The notes beneath the pieces were generated by a model. It was not told where the DNA came from and did not search any database. It was given only the letters and a program-made list of their open reading frames with translations. From the NCBI GenBank assembly GCA_026826555.1, contig JAKSZT010017954.1, forward strand, positions 4,368,642 through 4,432,641: 64,000 bases of DNA, given 5' to 3'. Origin of the DNA: Tolypeutes matacus (taxonomy: Eukaryota > Chordata > Mammalia > Cingulata > Chlamyphoridae). Shown one piece after another: positions 35,432 to 46,659 of this stretch; positions within the stretch are counted from its first letter, which is position 1, and the number at the start of each line of letters is the position of its first letter. The translations under genes and the position numbers were made by a program.

Positions 35432-35880
35432 TGTGGTGGTTTGAATTTTGTACCCCAATTAGACATGTTCTTGGTTGTGATCTGTATTCCTGTGGGTGTG
35501 AACCCATTGTACATCTTGACAATGTTATTTTAATTAAGGTGTGGCCCAACTGAATGAAGTTGGGTCTTAAATCAGAATACTGGGGACTTTATAAAGAGAA
35601 AGCAACCAGAAGCCCAAGTGAGAGAAATCCAAAGGAAAGATCCAGAAGCCAGAAGTCAATGGAACCTGAGAAGAAGGAAAGGACATCACCATGTGATGGG
35701 AAAGCCAAGGATTGCTGGCAAGCCAGCACTGGAATGTTACAGACTTTAGGAAGAAACATCTCCTTGCCAGGGCCTTGATTTTGAACCTCTCCTAGCCTCA
35801 AAACTCTGAGCCAATAAATTCCCACTGTTTAAGCCAACACATGATGTGGTATTTGTCATAGCAGAAGGGAAACGAAGCTG
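35432..35880 (+). mobile_element. Xenarthran MaLR-like LTR
   Basis: It begins TGTGGTGGTTTGAA. It contains 'gtgggtgtgaacccattgta', 'attaaggtgtggcccaactg' and 'ccaataaattcccactgttt' (an AATAAA), and ends near 'gggaaacgaagctgca'. I recognise it as a very common LTR in armadillo and sloth DNA. Solitary. Confidence 0.7.
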
Positions 35881-36134
35881 CAATGTCTGGGGGAAGCCAA
35901 GGGAAATGGGCCCAAGAGACATTGGCCAAGGAGAGAAGGAGCTAGAGAAGAGAGAGTTCTTTGAGCTGCCAAGCTTCTAAGAAGCTGCTAAGTGTTTGTG
36001 CTGTGATCTAGCTGGCTGGAGTTTTTGTCATCACGATGTTCCAGGGAGAAGTTGATTTCCCAGAGTGGGAGAGTTTTTCTCATTCTCCAGGGTGGGGTGG
36101 GGGTGGGGGTTTACTCAGTGCTGCCTGCGGTCAT

Positions 36135-36137
<3 letters not shown>

Positions 36138-36170
<33 letters not shown>
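36138..36170 (+). repeat. (CT)n dinucleotide repeat
   Basis: About 16 uninterrupted CT units. Confidence 0.95.
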
Positions 36171-36172
<2 letters not shown>

Positions 36173-36763
36173 CTTGCTGGCTGGGGCTTGGAGGAAGCAA
36201 TTTCTTTTTTTTCTGGTGCTGATAAATATGCTTCAAGGACAAAGTTTAATTTTTCCTTCCAGGTTTTGCTGCCTCGACTCTCTGCTGCTTCAGGATTGTA
36301 AGCTTGATTGACCTCCTCCCTGAAACCTTAGCTTTTCTTCCTGGAGATGGTGTTTTGGGGTGTCTGAAGGACAGGGTCCTGAAGAGAGGGACCACAGGTG
36401 TCCCTGAGACATGCTTTCCCTAGCACAGTCACAGCCACGAGGGGATCTGCAGTGGTGTGTGCCCTCATGGGAGGCCACATCTGCCCTGAGGGGGCACCTT
36501 TACCTAATTTGCACAGAGGCACGTCCTGGGCTGGCTGTGCTCTTGTCTTGTCACCGTCATTCTCGCTGCTACCCTTTGAGCCCAGACCTGGAACTGTCTG
36601 GTCAGGCCTGAGGACCCTGATCGGCCACAATGGGTCCATGTGGCCACGGAGCTACCAGAAGAGGAAGATGAACGGGGACAGGGGGAGGTGGACTGGGGGC
36701 CAAGAGCAAGAGCTAAGGAAATGGGCAGTGAGAAGCAGGAAGGGGGAGAACTGTGGCAAGGGT

Positions 36764-36876
36764 GTGTGTATGCAAGTGTGTGTGTTTGCATGTGTGCACG
36801 TGCCCATGTGCATTTGCATGTGTGCATGGGTGCACGGGTATGCATGTGCGTACGCATGTGCGTATGTGTGTTAATG
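36764..36876 (+). repeat. TG/GCATGTG-rich alternating tract
   Basis: Imperfect (TG)n with repeated GCATGTG and GCACG blocks, similar in nature to the tract at 13.0 kb. Confidence 0.85.
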
Positions 36877-37189
36877 GGTCAGGGCACCCTCTACTGCAAG
36901 TCAGGAGGAGGGAGTGGAATGGTAAATGGGGCATAGTTGGGAGATGGGGCCTGAGATTTGAAGGTATAAGTTTTACATTTTGTTTAATGTGATTCTAACC
37001 CGCCTCTCTGATTCTTATACAAGAAAGGAGTAAAGCTCACCAACCTTCACTCTTTCAAGGCTGTGGGGTCTGTGATTGTGGGGGTAATGGGGTCTACCAC
37101 CCAGCAGTGAGATGTGTGGCAGGAATCAGGGGGCAAACGTTTGGGTTGCCGGTGGAGACTTGCCCTGCCACTCCTGCTACTCCAAGTGT

Positions 37190-37325
37190 GGGCGTGACCA
37201 GAGGCATTGGCATTGCCTGGGTGCTTGTGAGAAATGCAGAGTCTTGGGCCTCATTCCACACCCACGGAATCATTTAAATGAGATCCCAGGCCATCTGTGC
37301 GCACTTGAGTTTGGGAAGCGTTGTT
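37190..37325 (+). mobile_element. MER5-type remnant
   Basis: 'gagaaatgcagagtcttggg' and 'cccacggaatcatttaaatg' match MER5B-like sequence. Confidence 0.5.
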
Positions 37326-38964
37326 GCATGGGATAGGGAAATAATCCCCTAAATTATTTGGAGGGAGGGACATATGACCAGGGAGGCTGCACTGGGGTTT
37401 GCCCTTGTCCTGGCTTCAGAGTCCAAAGGAAACCAACGTTCTAAGAGTGAGGGTCCCTGCCACTCACTCACCTTTTCATTCTTCATCTCTTCCTTCCTTT
37501 CTCCTTGGGCCCATGACTTCCACGAGTGCCTATTGGATGCTCAGCCATAGGCCAAGTCTGTAGAGGGAAAGCAGGGAGGGAAAGAGTCTAGCTGTGAGGC
37601 TGCGGCACGGACATGCACAACTATTAATTGATTTTATACATCAAGAGGCCAGTGATTAATTTTGGTGCCTCTGGTGGGCAAGGGACTCTCACTCTTTACA
37701 ACTGTTAGCCCCTTTTTCCTTCTACCTTTCTTGGCCACAGGCTGACCCCTTCCCTCACCTGGCCTCCAAGCTGCAACTTCATAGATGAATGTGGAGGAGC
37801 TACCATGCAGAACAAATGAATCCCATTGTTCGAACCATTCTAGGTTCAAAGTTGGTGTGGGGAATAGAGAGCAGGGAGATTTGAAAGTGGATGCATGCCA
37901 GGAGAATCTGTTTTTCCCATCCCCATTCTCCCATTGCCCAATTCTTCCATTGCGAAGGTAGGGGAATGGGGATAGAGGAGTGAGAGAGAGTTAGGAGAAC
38001 AGTGATCAACAAGGAAGTAATAATGACGTTCTACTTCTTTCTGCTCTGTGTAGAGGGGCAGGGTTGGGCAGAAACCTCCCAAGAGAATCTCCTTTTGATT
38101 CTGGGGGAGGCTTTGATCCCAGGGACTTGAGATGCACATCTGTATGGGGAGTGCCAAGTGCTTGAATCAGTAGCTATAATCCAGCATTGTTGGTCAGAGG
38201 GGATGTTGGGAATGATGAGGCCAAATGCCAGAGCCAAGGGGGAAGGGGCCAAGAAAAAGTGAGAGTGTCTTCTGGGCAGAGAGTAAACCATAGGAATACC
38301 TAGAGGCATACGCTGGCTTGTCAGCCCTCCACAAAATTATCCAGAGGGGCAAAAGGACCTCACCTACAAGGTTGGACCACTTGCTGGTGTTGGGAGGGCA
38401 AAAGGACGTAAGTATTGCCATCTTCTTTGGCTTAACCACATGGTAGCAGTGAGAGCGGTGCAGTTGGGTTCCATAGGCGACTGTCTCTGCCACTTCATAG
38501 AGTTGCCTCTGGACTCCCTACGCCAAGAGAACAATCCGTGAGCATACCAGCTACCACAGAAGTAGGCCAGTCCAAGAAAGTCCATTGACGTGGCCTCAAT
38601 CTCAGAAGCAGATCCCCCTTTCTCCTCCCCAGCCACTGTTGGGTGGTGTACCCATGAGGATCTATGGGAAATCAGAAGCAGGGCCAGGAGGAAGGGGAGG
38701 GGAAGACCCTTGAGATAAGAGGGAGCTCAGACAGGAAAGCGAACACTGTCAAAAATAGTAATCTTTGTCTTTAACTGAATAGTTCTGTCCCTGGAGACTT
38801 GGCTTAAATCAGAAGTGACTAGAATATCCAGAAGCAACAAGATTAATGTTTCAGCTGTAAAGTAGAAACGGCTCAAAAAGGAAAGGGAGTTCTGGTAGGA
38901 AAGTGGCTACATCTGAGCTCAGACCATATCATCCACATCTGTTGCAGAAGGATGGTTTAAGGAG

Positions 38965-39425
38965 GTGGACGGGGAAGGCACAATAATGGCCTAGTTCCCA
39001 GAACCTGTAACTTGTTAACTTATATAGGAAAGAGGACTTTGCAGATGTGTTTAAGTTAAGGATCCTGAGATGGGGAGACTCATCTGGATTATTTGGGTGG
39101 CCCTGTTGTAACTACATGGGACCTTACAAGAGGGAGGCAGGGGGGTCAGAGTCAGAGAAGGTGACGCAGGAAGCAGGGTTGGAGAGCTGTGAGTGCTGGC
39201 TTTGAGGATGGAGGGAGGGGCCATGAGCCAAAGAATGTGGGCAGCCCCTAGAAGCTGGAAAAGGCAAGGAAACAGATCCTCCGCTAGAGCCACCAGAAGG
39301 AATGCAGCTCTGGGAACCCATTTCAGCCTTCTGACCTCCAGAACTGTAAGGTAATCCATTTTGATTGTTTTAAGTCACCAAATTTGTGGTTGTTTTTATA
39401 GCAGCAATAGGAGACATACAGTGGG
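38965..39425 (+). mobile_element. MLT1-type MaLR LTR
   Basis: It has 'gactttgcagatgtgtttaa', 'agctggaaaaggcaaggaaa', 'acctccagaactgtaaggta' and a tail like 'agcagcaataggagacatac'. Confidence 0.75.
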
Positions 39426-39634
39426 TGGGCTGGATTTGACTTCTAGACCAGTCACTGGGAGGTAAATGGAGCAGCTAAGGCTTCATGGTAGAGCCATGGA
39501 GGGACATAATGAAGGGGCATTTTTGGAAGGTTTTACAGAAAGGGAAGAGTGCAAGGAAGGGGAAGGGAAGCAGAGCCGCGAGGCCATTGCAAGACAAGTG
39601 AAAATGAAGGTGGAAAGCCTCTCAGTGTATTGGC

Positions 39635-39800
39635 ATGCTCAGAGCCCCAGGTTCCAACAGGTAAGTTCAAATCCAGGTCCTACCACTTACTGCTGTGTGA
39701 CTATGGGCAAGATGCTTAATCTCTCTGAGCTTCTATTTTCTCTTCTGTAAAAATGAAGATAGCATCAATTACTCAGCAAGGCTATCTTGAGGATGAAAAT
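39635..39800 (+). mobile_element. MIR SINE
   Basis: 'gttcaaatccaggtcctacc', 'cttactgctgtgtgactatg' and 'ggcaagatgcttaatctctc'. Confidence 0.75.
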
Positions 39801-40164
39801 GAAAAACAAAAAGAAGGCATTTGGTACCTTATACCCTTCCATATTACTAAAAATGATCTTGCTTCTGCGATGGCAGGCTTCTTCTGTGGGGAGCCAGCTG
39901 GTGAGAGGTATATGAGGCAACCACAGACGGGCTGGAGTACAAGTACTTTATGCTGCCATTTCTTGGCGCATCTGTCTGCACATCTCATGGGTCAAATCAA
40001 GTTCCCTCCAACATATGAAGCACATCTGACAGATCTCCAACCCAAAAGGTTTAAACTGATGTGGCGAGTAAGAGTTCTGTTCTTGGACAATGCTTTTTAT
40101 AAGAAACCCACTGTATCTGCTGCTGCATTTTTAATTCAAAATTTCCCCAATCACAAAAATAGCT

Positions 40165-40335
40165 ATGGCTTGTTTAGAACCTACCAAGCAGCAGGCACTG
40201 TGGCAAGTGCTTTCCTTACTTCATCTCGAATCCTTATGACACTTTGCAAGGAAGGCATCAGTGGCTAAGAATCCCAATTAGTGAGGTGAGGTTCGAGCAC
40301 ATGGAGGAGTGGCAGAGCCAGACCTGGAGGGCTTC
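40165..40335 (-). mobile_element. MIR SINE fragment
   Basis: 'ctaccaagcagcaggcactg' and 'cttcatctcgaatccttatg'. Confidence 0.5.
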
Positions 40336-40809
40336 ACGGTCCTCGTCTTTTCTCTCTAACACAGTTTGTTTTTCCATGAGCCCAGCTCTAAGCCTTGGGT
40401 AGCAAGCAGAGCATCGCCGAATGGAAAACTTTGTAGTTATTTGAAAGTGGGGAAGGGGGTGGTCCCAGCATTGTGTCAGAAATCTGTCCAGAAACACACC
40501 TGTGTCTAATAAAAAGGTACCCTCTCAGATGAGAAACAGGGCTTCTCCTCCACTTCCCAGGGGCTCAGTCTCTACTTTGTGCCACTGCTGGGATGCCTAC
40601 TTCCCTCCTCTTAACCTGTCCAAGTTCATTTAAGGAGAATTCTCGAGCCTCTTCTATTTGCCGAGCATATATCCTGTCCTTCTCCTTTTCTGTCGCCATG
40701 GCAGAAATGGCCCTCCTTCTGTTACGGCACAGCCCCTCCCATCTTCTTGGGAGATGACCCACAGGTTATCCTTCTCTCTTTTGTGTCTTCCAGATTTACC
40801 TCCTGATGA

Positions 40810-41030
40810 CACCTTCCCCATCTCATGTGGTCTGTTCTGCCTGTCCCTCCAGGCTCAGCTTAAGGTTCCTCTCTTGGGGGAATCTTTGATGACCACCCCG
40901 CCCCCAGGGATTTCTCTCTCCTCTGGATCTGCCATAGCCTCATGGTTGGAACCCATTTGTCCTTCACTGCCATCGCTCAGGATACCCTGTCCCTGGACCG
41001 CTTCTCCTCTCTCACTTCACACTCCCTGGT
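40810..41030 (+). mobile_element. L2 fragment
   Basis: 'ctccaggctcagcttaaggt' and the pyrimidine-rich continuation follow the L2 3' region. Confidence 0.4.
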
Positions 41031-41899
41031 GGGCTCTTGTGTTTAGATGCTCTCAGTGGCATCATCAACATGCTAATACCTGCAGACTTATCTCTGTAGC
41101 ACAGATTGCTGCTCAGAATTCCAGGTCCGCTTCTCCACCCACCTCCTAGACTTTCACTCCTTCCCTTCCCCTCCACTTTAGATCCTACCAGAGTCAATAT
41201 AATCAGAACTGAATTCAGCTTCCCCTCCCAAGCAGCTCCTCTTCTTGCCATTCCCATTTGTCCTGCCGGCTTCTCACTCCCAGCATCCGATGGGGGACCG
41301 TCATTGGCATCTGAGGCCCAGCTGGACTCTCTGTTCCCCTGGCACGGCCCATGTGCCTTGTGCATTTCTTGGTGAGATGGCAAACCCCTCCAAGCAGAAC
41401 AGGCTCGTAGCATCGGGATGCTCCCTCATATCCAGCCATGGCTTACAGCTCCTTTGCCACATCCTTGATCTGACTTATGCTGCAGAAGGAGATGCCAGAG
41501 ATGGAGTTCAGAGTGCAAGATGTTGATTAGGGATCATACCTGTGAAAGGAAGGTGGAGGAAGAAGCTTGGGGCAGAGGAAGAGGTTGAATGGCAAAGAAG
41601 GCCCACAAAGACTGACACCCCAGTGTCAGAATCGCCCTTCCCTTCAAAGTTCCCCATATGGCCAAAATGGATGGGCCTTTATTTCCCGCCCTTCCCCTCA
41701 CCTTACAGGATCGCCAGGTGTGGGCTCCCTGGGAAGGGCATGACCTTGGCTGACTTAGACCTTGAAGGAGTGGATAGCTGGAGGCTGCCAGCTGAGCTAC
41801 TCCCTGCAGCTGGGCATAAAAGGGCCTCTTGAATTGGGTATCTGGACGGGGCCACCTTGTCATACGACCCCCTCCTCCACCTTCTGCAGGCAGCCACTC

Positions 41900-42190
41900 T
41901 CTCTGGCCACGGCTATTCATGGAAGGCGAGTTTCTTTAAATACTTGTGTGTTAATGGCTGTGAAGTGGTTTGCTCAGTGGGATAGGAAAGAACCTTATTC
42001 AATTTGTATTAATGCTCTTAATGTCTGCTGAAGATTCCTCTTGGACTGCAGATCAGAGAACAGGCTTTCATTGCCCTGGCACAAGAGACCTGCTTTCTCT
42101 CAATTTAAAGGCTGCGATAATGCTTTATGAGGGTGCCCTTCACCTGCTAAGATATTAAAATGATGGTAAATCAAGTGCAACCCAGTAGAT
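41900..42190. other. Non-repetitive AT-rich stretch, possible conserved element
   Basis: No repeat family is recognisable. The stretch has multiple TTAAT and ATTAA cores ('caatttgtattaatgctctt', 'aagatattaaaatgatggta') in otherwise GC-rich surroundings. Confidence 0.25.
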
Positions 42191-43424
42191 GAGCAGCAGC
42201 TTCCTCAACCTTTAGAGAACCCCTTGTAGATTTCCTTGTGAATTGCCCTTGATCCTTCCTCCCATTTTGTACTTAGGTGCTCAGAGAATTCAGAATGCGA
42301 GAAAGAGAGGTGAGGGGCTGCAGGGAAGAAGGAAGGTTTGTGATTTTAGTTTACCTGGTCCTGGTGGAACCCACAGCAGGTACCACAGACAGGAGGGGCT
42401 AGCTGGCGGGATTCCGACTCTATGGCCCAAGGTGGGGTGGAGCGAAGAGCATTTAGAGGGACCTACATGTTCCCCTACCCTATCCCAGCTCTCTTTTTCT
42501 CAGACCAGGTAGGTGTTCAGGGAGGCTGTGAATGGCTTATGACTTCAAGAATGGAAACCCCAAAAGGGGAACCAATGATGGACCTAGCACAAGAGAGGGC
42601 ATAGGGCCCTTTGGCAGTCAGTCCTTCCCACTTATGATCTGGGATGGAAAAGCCACTCAAAGACAACATGGCCAGGTGGCTAAGGGAGCACAAGAGGAAG
42701 TCACCGAGATGCTGACAATAGGGAGAGCTCCGCTTCTTGTCCCTGTGGGGCATGGACCAGGGACTGATGTCATGGAACACCCAGTCTTCTCTGTGCAACC
42801 CAAGGAGGACAGAAAGGCTCCTTCCTAATCAGCCCTGTATTAAGGGAGCCCTTGGGTCACTTGGCCTGGTGGAGCAGAAGGTATGGTCAGGGGATGGGTC
42901 AGCATAGCTCACAGAGAGCCCTTGGATGTCAGGGCACCTGCCAAGGGCAGAGGAGGGGTGGGGAATGGAGCTGGATGGAACATGTCTTGGCCTACCTGGG
43001 GCCTGTAAGCTGGCTGGGGGAGGGAGCAAACTGTCAAAGCAAGAGACTAAACAAAGGCTAACCTATGTGGGCAGTAGATACAGGAAGTTCCTGGGAGGGA
43101 GGCTTGGCTTGGCCTTAGTGATGGGAGGGATATAGATAAGGAGGAGAGGAGAGTTGTGTTCTAGGAGGCCCAGCTTGGGGTGGTTCTGAGTGACACTGCC
43201 ACCATTCTGTAGTCTGAATTATGTTTTCCCTTCAAGGACTCAAGATCATTTTGCTGGAGCCATTCCTTTCCCATTCCTTAATTCTCTCCATTTCTTCTGC
43301 AAAGAGGCTTTTGCCAGACCTGTTTATGATATTCCTAGGTTTGTATGAGATTATTTTATTTCATGGTGTTTGATTTGCCTAGCTTGGTTGATAACCAAGC
43401 TCAGAGGATTGGAAGCCAGGGGAA

Positions 43425-43545
43425 TCCATTCTTCTTGGCCTTGCCCCTCACTTGCTGTGTGACACTGGGCAGGGTACTTGGCTTCTATGGTCTCTGAGTT
43501 TCCTCACCTGTAAAGGGAGTGTGCTAGGCTGGCTATATAAGGTGG
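43425..43545 (+). mobile_element. MIR SINE fragment
   Basis: 'cacttgctgtgtgacactgg' and 'tctctgagtttcctcacctg'. Confidence 0.65.
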
Positions 43546-43689
43546 CTTCAAACTATGACTTGTAGGAGATGCCAGTCTATGCACTAATGGACTACATTAG
43601 CCTAGGGTTAGAGAGAACATTCCTCAAGACACAGAGTTCTCTCTAAGGTGGCTCTCTCTATTCTGTAGCCTCTACTTGCCCCTTTGACC

Positions 43690-43935
43690 CATCCTTTTTC
43701 TTCTCATTAAACCTGGGAAGCACTATCTACACTTCCCCTTTCTAGCTCATCTCCCACTCACAACTCAACTCACAGCAATCTGGCTTTTCCCCTTGCTTAA
43801 TTGAAACTGTCTCCAGTGGGATCACCATTGACCTCCTAGTTGTTAAATCCAAAGTATACTTTCCTGTCCCTTTATTATTTGGCTTCTTGGGGCCATTTGA
43901 CACTGCTGGCCACTCTGCTATTGAAACCCTTTTCC
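43690..43935 (+). mobile_element. L2 ORF2 (reverse transcriptase) fragment
   Basis: 'gatcaccattgacctcctag' and 'ggccatttgacactgctggc' match the conserved L2 reverse transcriptase region. It is decayed. Confidence 0.6.
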
Positions 43936-45034
43936 TGTCCGTAGGGTTCGAGTTAAGAGGCGGTAAATGGAGCATCCAGTGAGGACACTGAGGATTTAGG
44001 GGAGCAAGTTTTCTTCATCATGAGGACTCCAGAGGCTGGGAGGATGTGGGTTATTGGAGAGGGGGCCTAGGCGGGGCTGGGTAATGGGAGAGGTTTGCGT
44101 TTGGACAGTGGCCAAGGATGACAAAGACGTGAGAAATGGCGGGATGAGCTAGGCACAAACTGGAAAGATTCTGGTCCTGCATTGCCCTTGCAGCCCAACT
44201 GGAAGCACCAAGCAGGCATGTGAGTGGTTGGTGAGCTCTGCCTGGGATCCCCACATCAACCAAGTGAAGAGTGGTTATGGGGTGAGGATACTTAGGTCTC
44301 ACAATTCTCAACAGGCAGAGTTGGTCTTTGAAGCCAGTTTTGCTGAACTCCATAAAACACTTTCTTGATCCATCAACAAGTCTCCCAAGTGAAGTGTGTT
44401 CAACGGTGGTGCTACTTGGTGGTTCATAAAACTATAGCAACCCTCCTGGTGTGCACAACAGGTATTTGATTATATACCTTATTATATTTGATTATCCCCC
44501 ACCACTATGTGGGTCCCTCTGGAATGGGACCTGGATTTGTGGCAGAACCCGTGGATTGATGGCTGGGGAGGAGCTGGTCAATGTTTGCAGAAGAAGAGAG
44601 GGAGAGACGGAATGGCTAAAACAATCCTGTGCTTAGCTAGAAACCAGGGATGCTTGTCAGTGCTCAGAGGATGGAGGGCAGTAATGCTTCGACTCTGAGC
44701 CACTTCTTGCTCTTTCCATAAGGTCCTTTGAAGCCCGGCCAAGGCTTGCCAACTGCATGGAGCCTTTCCCTATGGAAGGTGTATCGCCAGCAGAGCAGAG
44801 CTGTGTGCAGGTCTGAGCAGGCGCTGATTCAGAGAGACGTCTTTGCCTTCCCACACCCACAGCTGCCCACAGACACCTGCAAATGTTTCTGTTTTCTGTG
44901 CCAGCAGGAGTCTTTATGCACTTTTCTTCCCTGCGTGTCTGGGACAATGAGCAAAATAATGAAAGCGGGGCCACTCTGTGCAGCCCGGGATGGAATGGCC
45001 AGGAGAAATTTGTGCGATCAAAATCCACAGCTCA

Positions 45035-45051
45035 AAAAAAAAAAAAAAAAA
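45035..45051 (+). mobile_element. Poly(A)-only retroinsertion
   Basis: A pure A-run separates two identical copies of AAAATCCACAGCTCA (45020-45034 and 45052-45066). This is the footprint of target-primed reverse transcription that copied only the poly(A) tail. Confidence 0.6.
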
Positions 45052-45311
45052 AAAATCCACAGCTCAGTTGGAGCCTCCGGTGTGAGAGGGAGCAGATGAC
45101 TGAGGATTTAGTTCCAGAAAGTTACCTCTAGTGCTTCTAAGAGCAGCCTCTGGCCAAGAGGCCATAAATGGGTTCATTGTTGAGTCAGAATTTCAAAGCT
45201 GTAAGGAACCTAGGGCTCATCTAACTAGAACAGCATCATGTTGTAGATGTGGAAACTGAGATCCTGCTTCCCTCCCCACCCCGAGATGTCTCCCTCATCT
45301 GTTTGCTCATT

Positions 45312-45421
45312 GTTTTCTCTTGTCTGTTTTTTTTCTTTTTCTTTAGGAGGTACCAGGAACTGAACCCGGGACCTCCCATGTGGAAGGGAGGCACTCAACT
45401 GCTTGAGCTACATCTGCTCCC
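45312..45421 (-). mobile_element. DAS-type tRNA-derived SINE
   Basis: A tRNA-like head lies at about 45345-45421, with B box GGGTTCAGTTCC on the minus strand. A T-rich tail is visible at 45312-45344. A short repeat TGCTCATT lies on both sides (45304-45311 and 45422-45429). Confidence 0.8.
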
Positions 45422-45564
45422 TGCTCATTAAAAAAAAAAAAAATCAATTTTATTGATCCATATTAATAAAGCAGTAAGGCAGGCTCTACTCACACCATTT
45501 ATGTGTGTTTATGGGTCTGGATTCCATGAAGCAAGGAGCAGCCTTGGGTCTCTGGCTTTAAAAG

Positions 45565-45695
45565 CTGACTGGTTTCTGGAACCAGAATGCTTGGGTTCAA
45601 ATCCTGGTTTTACCATATCCTACCTGTGTGAACTTGAGCATTACTTCGCCTCTTTGTGCATCCATTTTCTCATCTGTAAAAAGGAATTAAGAAAA
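45565..45695 (+). mobile_element. MIR SINE
   Basis: 'gcttgggttcaaatcctggt' and 'cattttctcatctgtaaaaa'. Confidence 0.75.
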
Positions 45696-45705
45696 GTCTC
45701 TAGAG

Positions 45706-45937
45706 CAAGGGTTCTTTTTTTTGTTCCATGGATCCCTTTGCCAGTCACGCGAAATGAATACCACTATCATTTATCTATTGCCTGCATTCATAAGTGAAGG
45801 AAATGCTAGATTTCAGTTAGAGGTCAGAGAAAATAAAGATAATAAGTTGATTTCTTTCAATTCAAGCTCATGAACCCCCTGAAATCTTTCCACAGATCCT
45901 TTGGGGATCCGTGGACCCTTGGTTAAGAACCTCTACT
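45706..45937. mobile_element. Probable hAT-like non-autonomous DNA transposon
   Basis: The ends are inverted (CAAGGGTTCTT at the left, AAGAACCTCT at the right). The interior 'catgaaccccctgaaatctt' is typical of mammalian Charlie-derived elements. Confidence 0.5.
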
Positions 45938-46659
45938 CCAAAGAGAGCAAGATTTTCTTGGGATTTTTTTTTTTTTTTTTGCTTGTGCCCATTGGTGTTT
46001 CCAGCTTGTGAAAATTCAGTGAGTTAAAAATGTGTATCTGCTTAGAGAAGTGGTGAGCCGTGCCTAAATGTTGCGGTGAGTATCCTGCTCCTGGGATGGT
46101 AATAACGTGTTTGCACAGCATAGCTCTGCAATCTCTGAGCTTTCACAACACATTTGTGGGAGATGCATTACCTCCACCTTCCACTTGCTGGAACCGAAGC
46201 TCACAGGAGCACGTGGACTCACCGCAGACTCCACGCCAGCTGGAATCCTGGGCTCCAGACCTCGCCCTGCGCTTTCCCCATCAATCTACAGCAAGACAGT
46301 TATTTATAGGGCCACATAAGCCTCTCAGCAGACTACTAGCATCTTTTGTACGCCCCAAGGTTTCTCCATGTTGCAGATCCTCCCAAGTGACACCTGTGAC
46401 ATAAATCAAAGCTTTCCAACACTTGTAACAGAGAAGAAAAGGCTGGCAGGAGCCGTTCTCTCGACCATAGACCATGTTCGGGTGCAGGCCTCACGCCTGG
46501 CAAAGCTGCAGCGATGGGGCCTGTGTCTTCAGTGCCCTTTCTTCACCTCTCAGGTCCCACCACCCCCTGCTCTCCCCATTCTCCTCCTCCCCGGGTCTTC
46601 CCCATACTCCCGAACCCCCAGTCTGCAGCTTGTCTTTTCATCCTCTTGGCAGGGCAAAA

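Noticed and set aside
39753..40268. 171-codon plus-strand frame
   Set aside because: It starts in the tail of one MIR and ends in another; the translation matches nothing recognisable.
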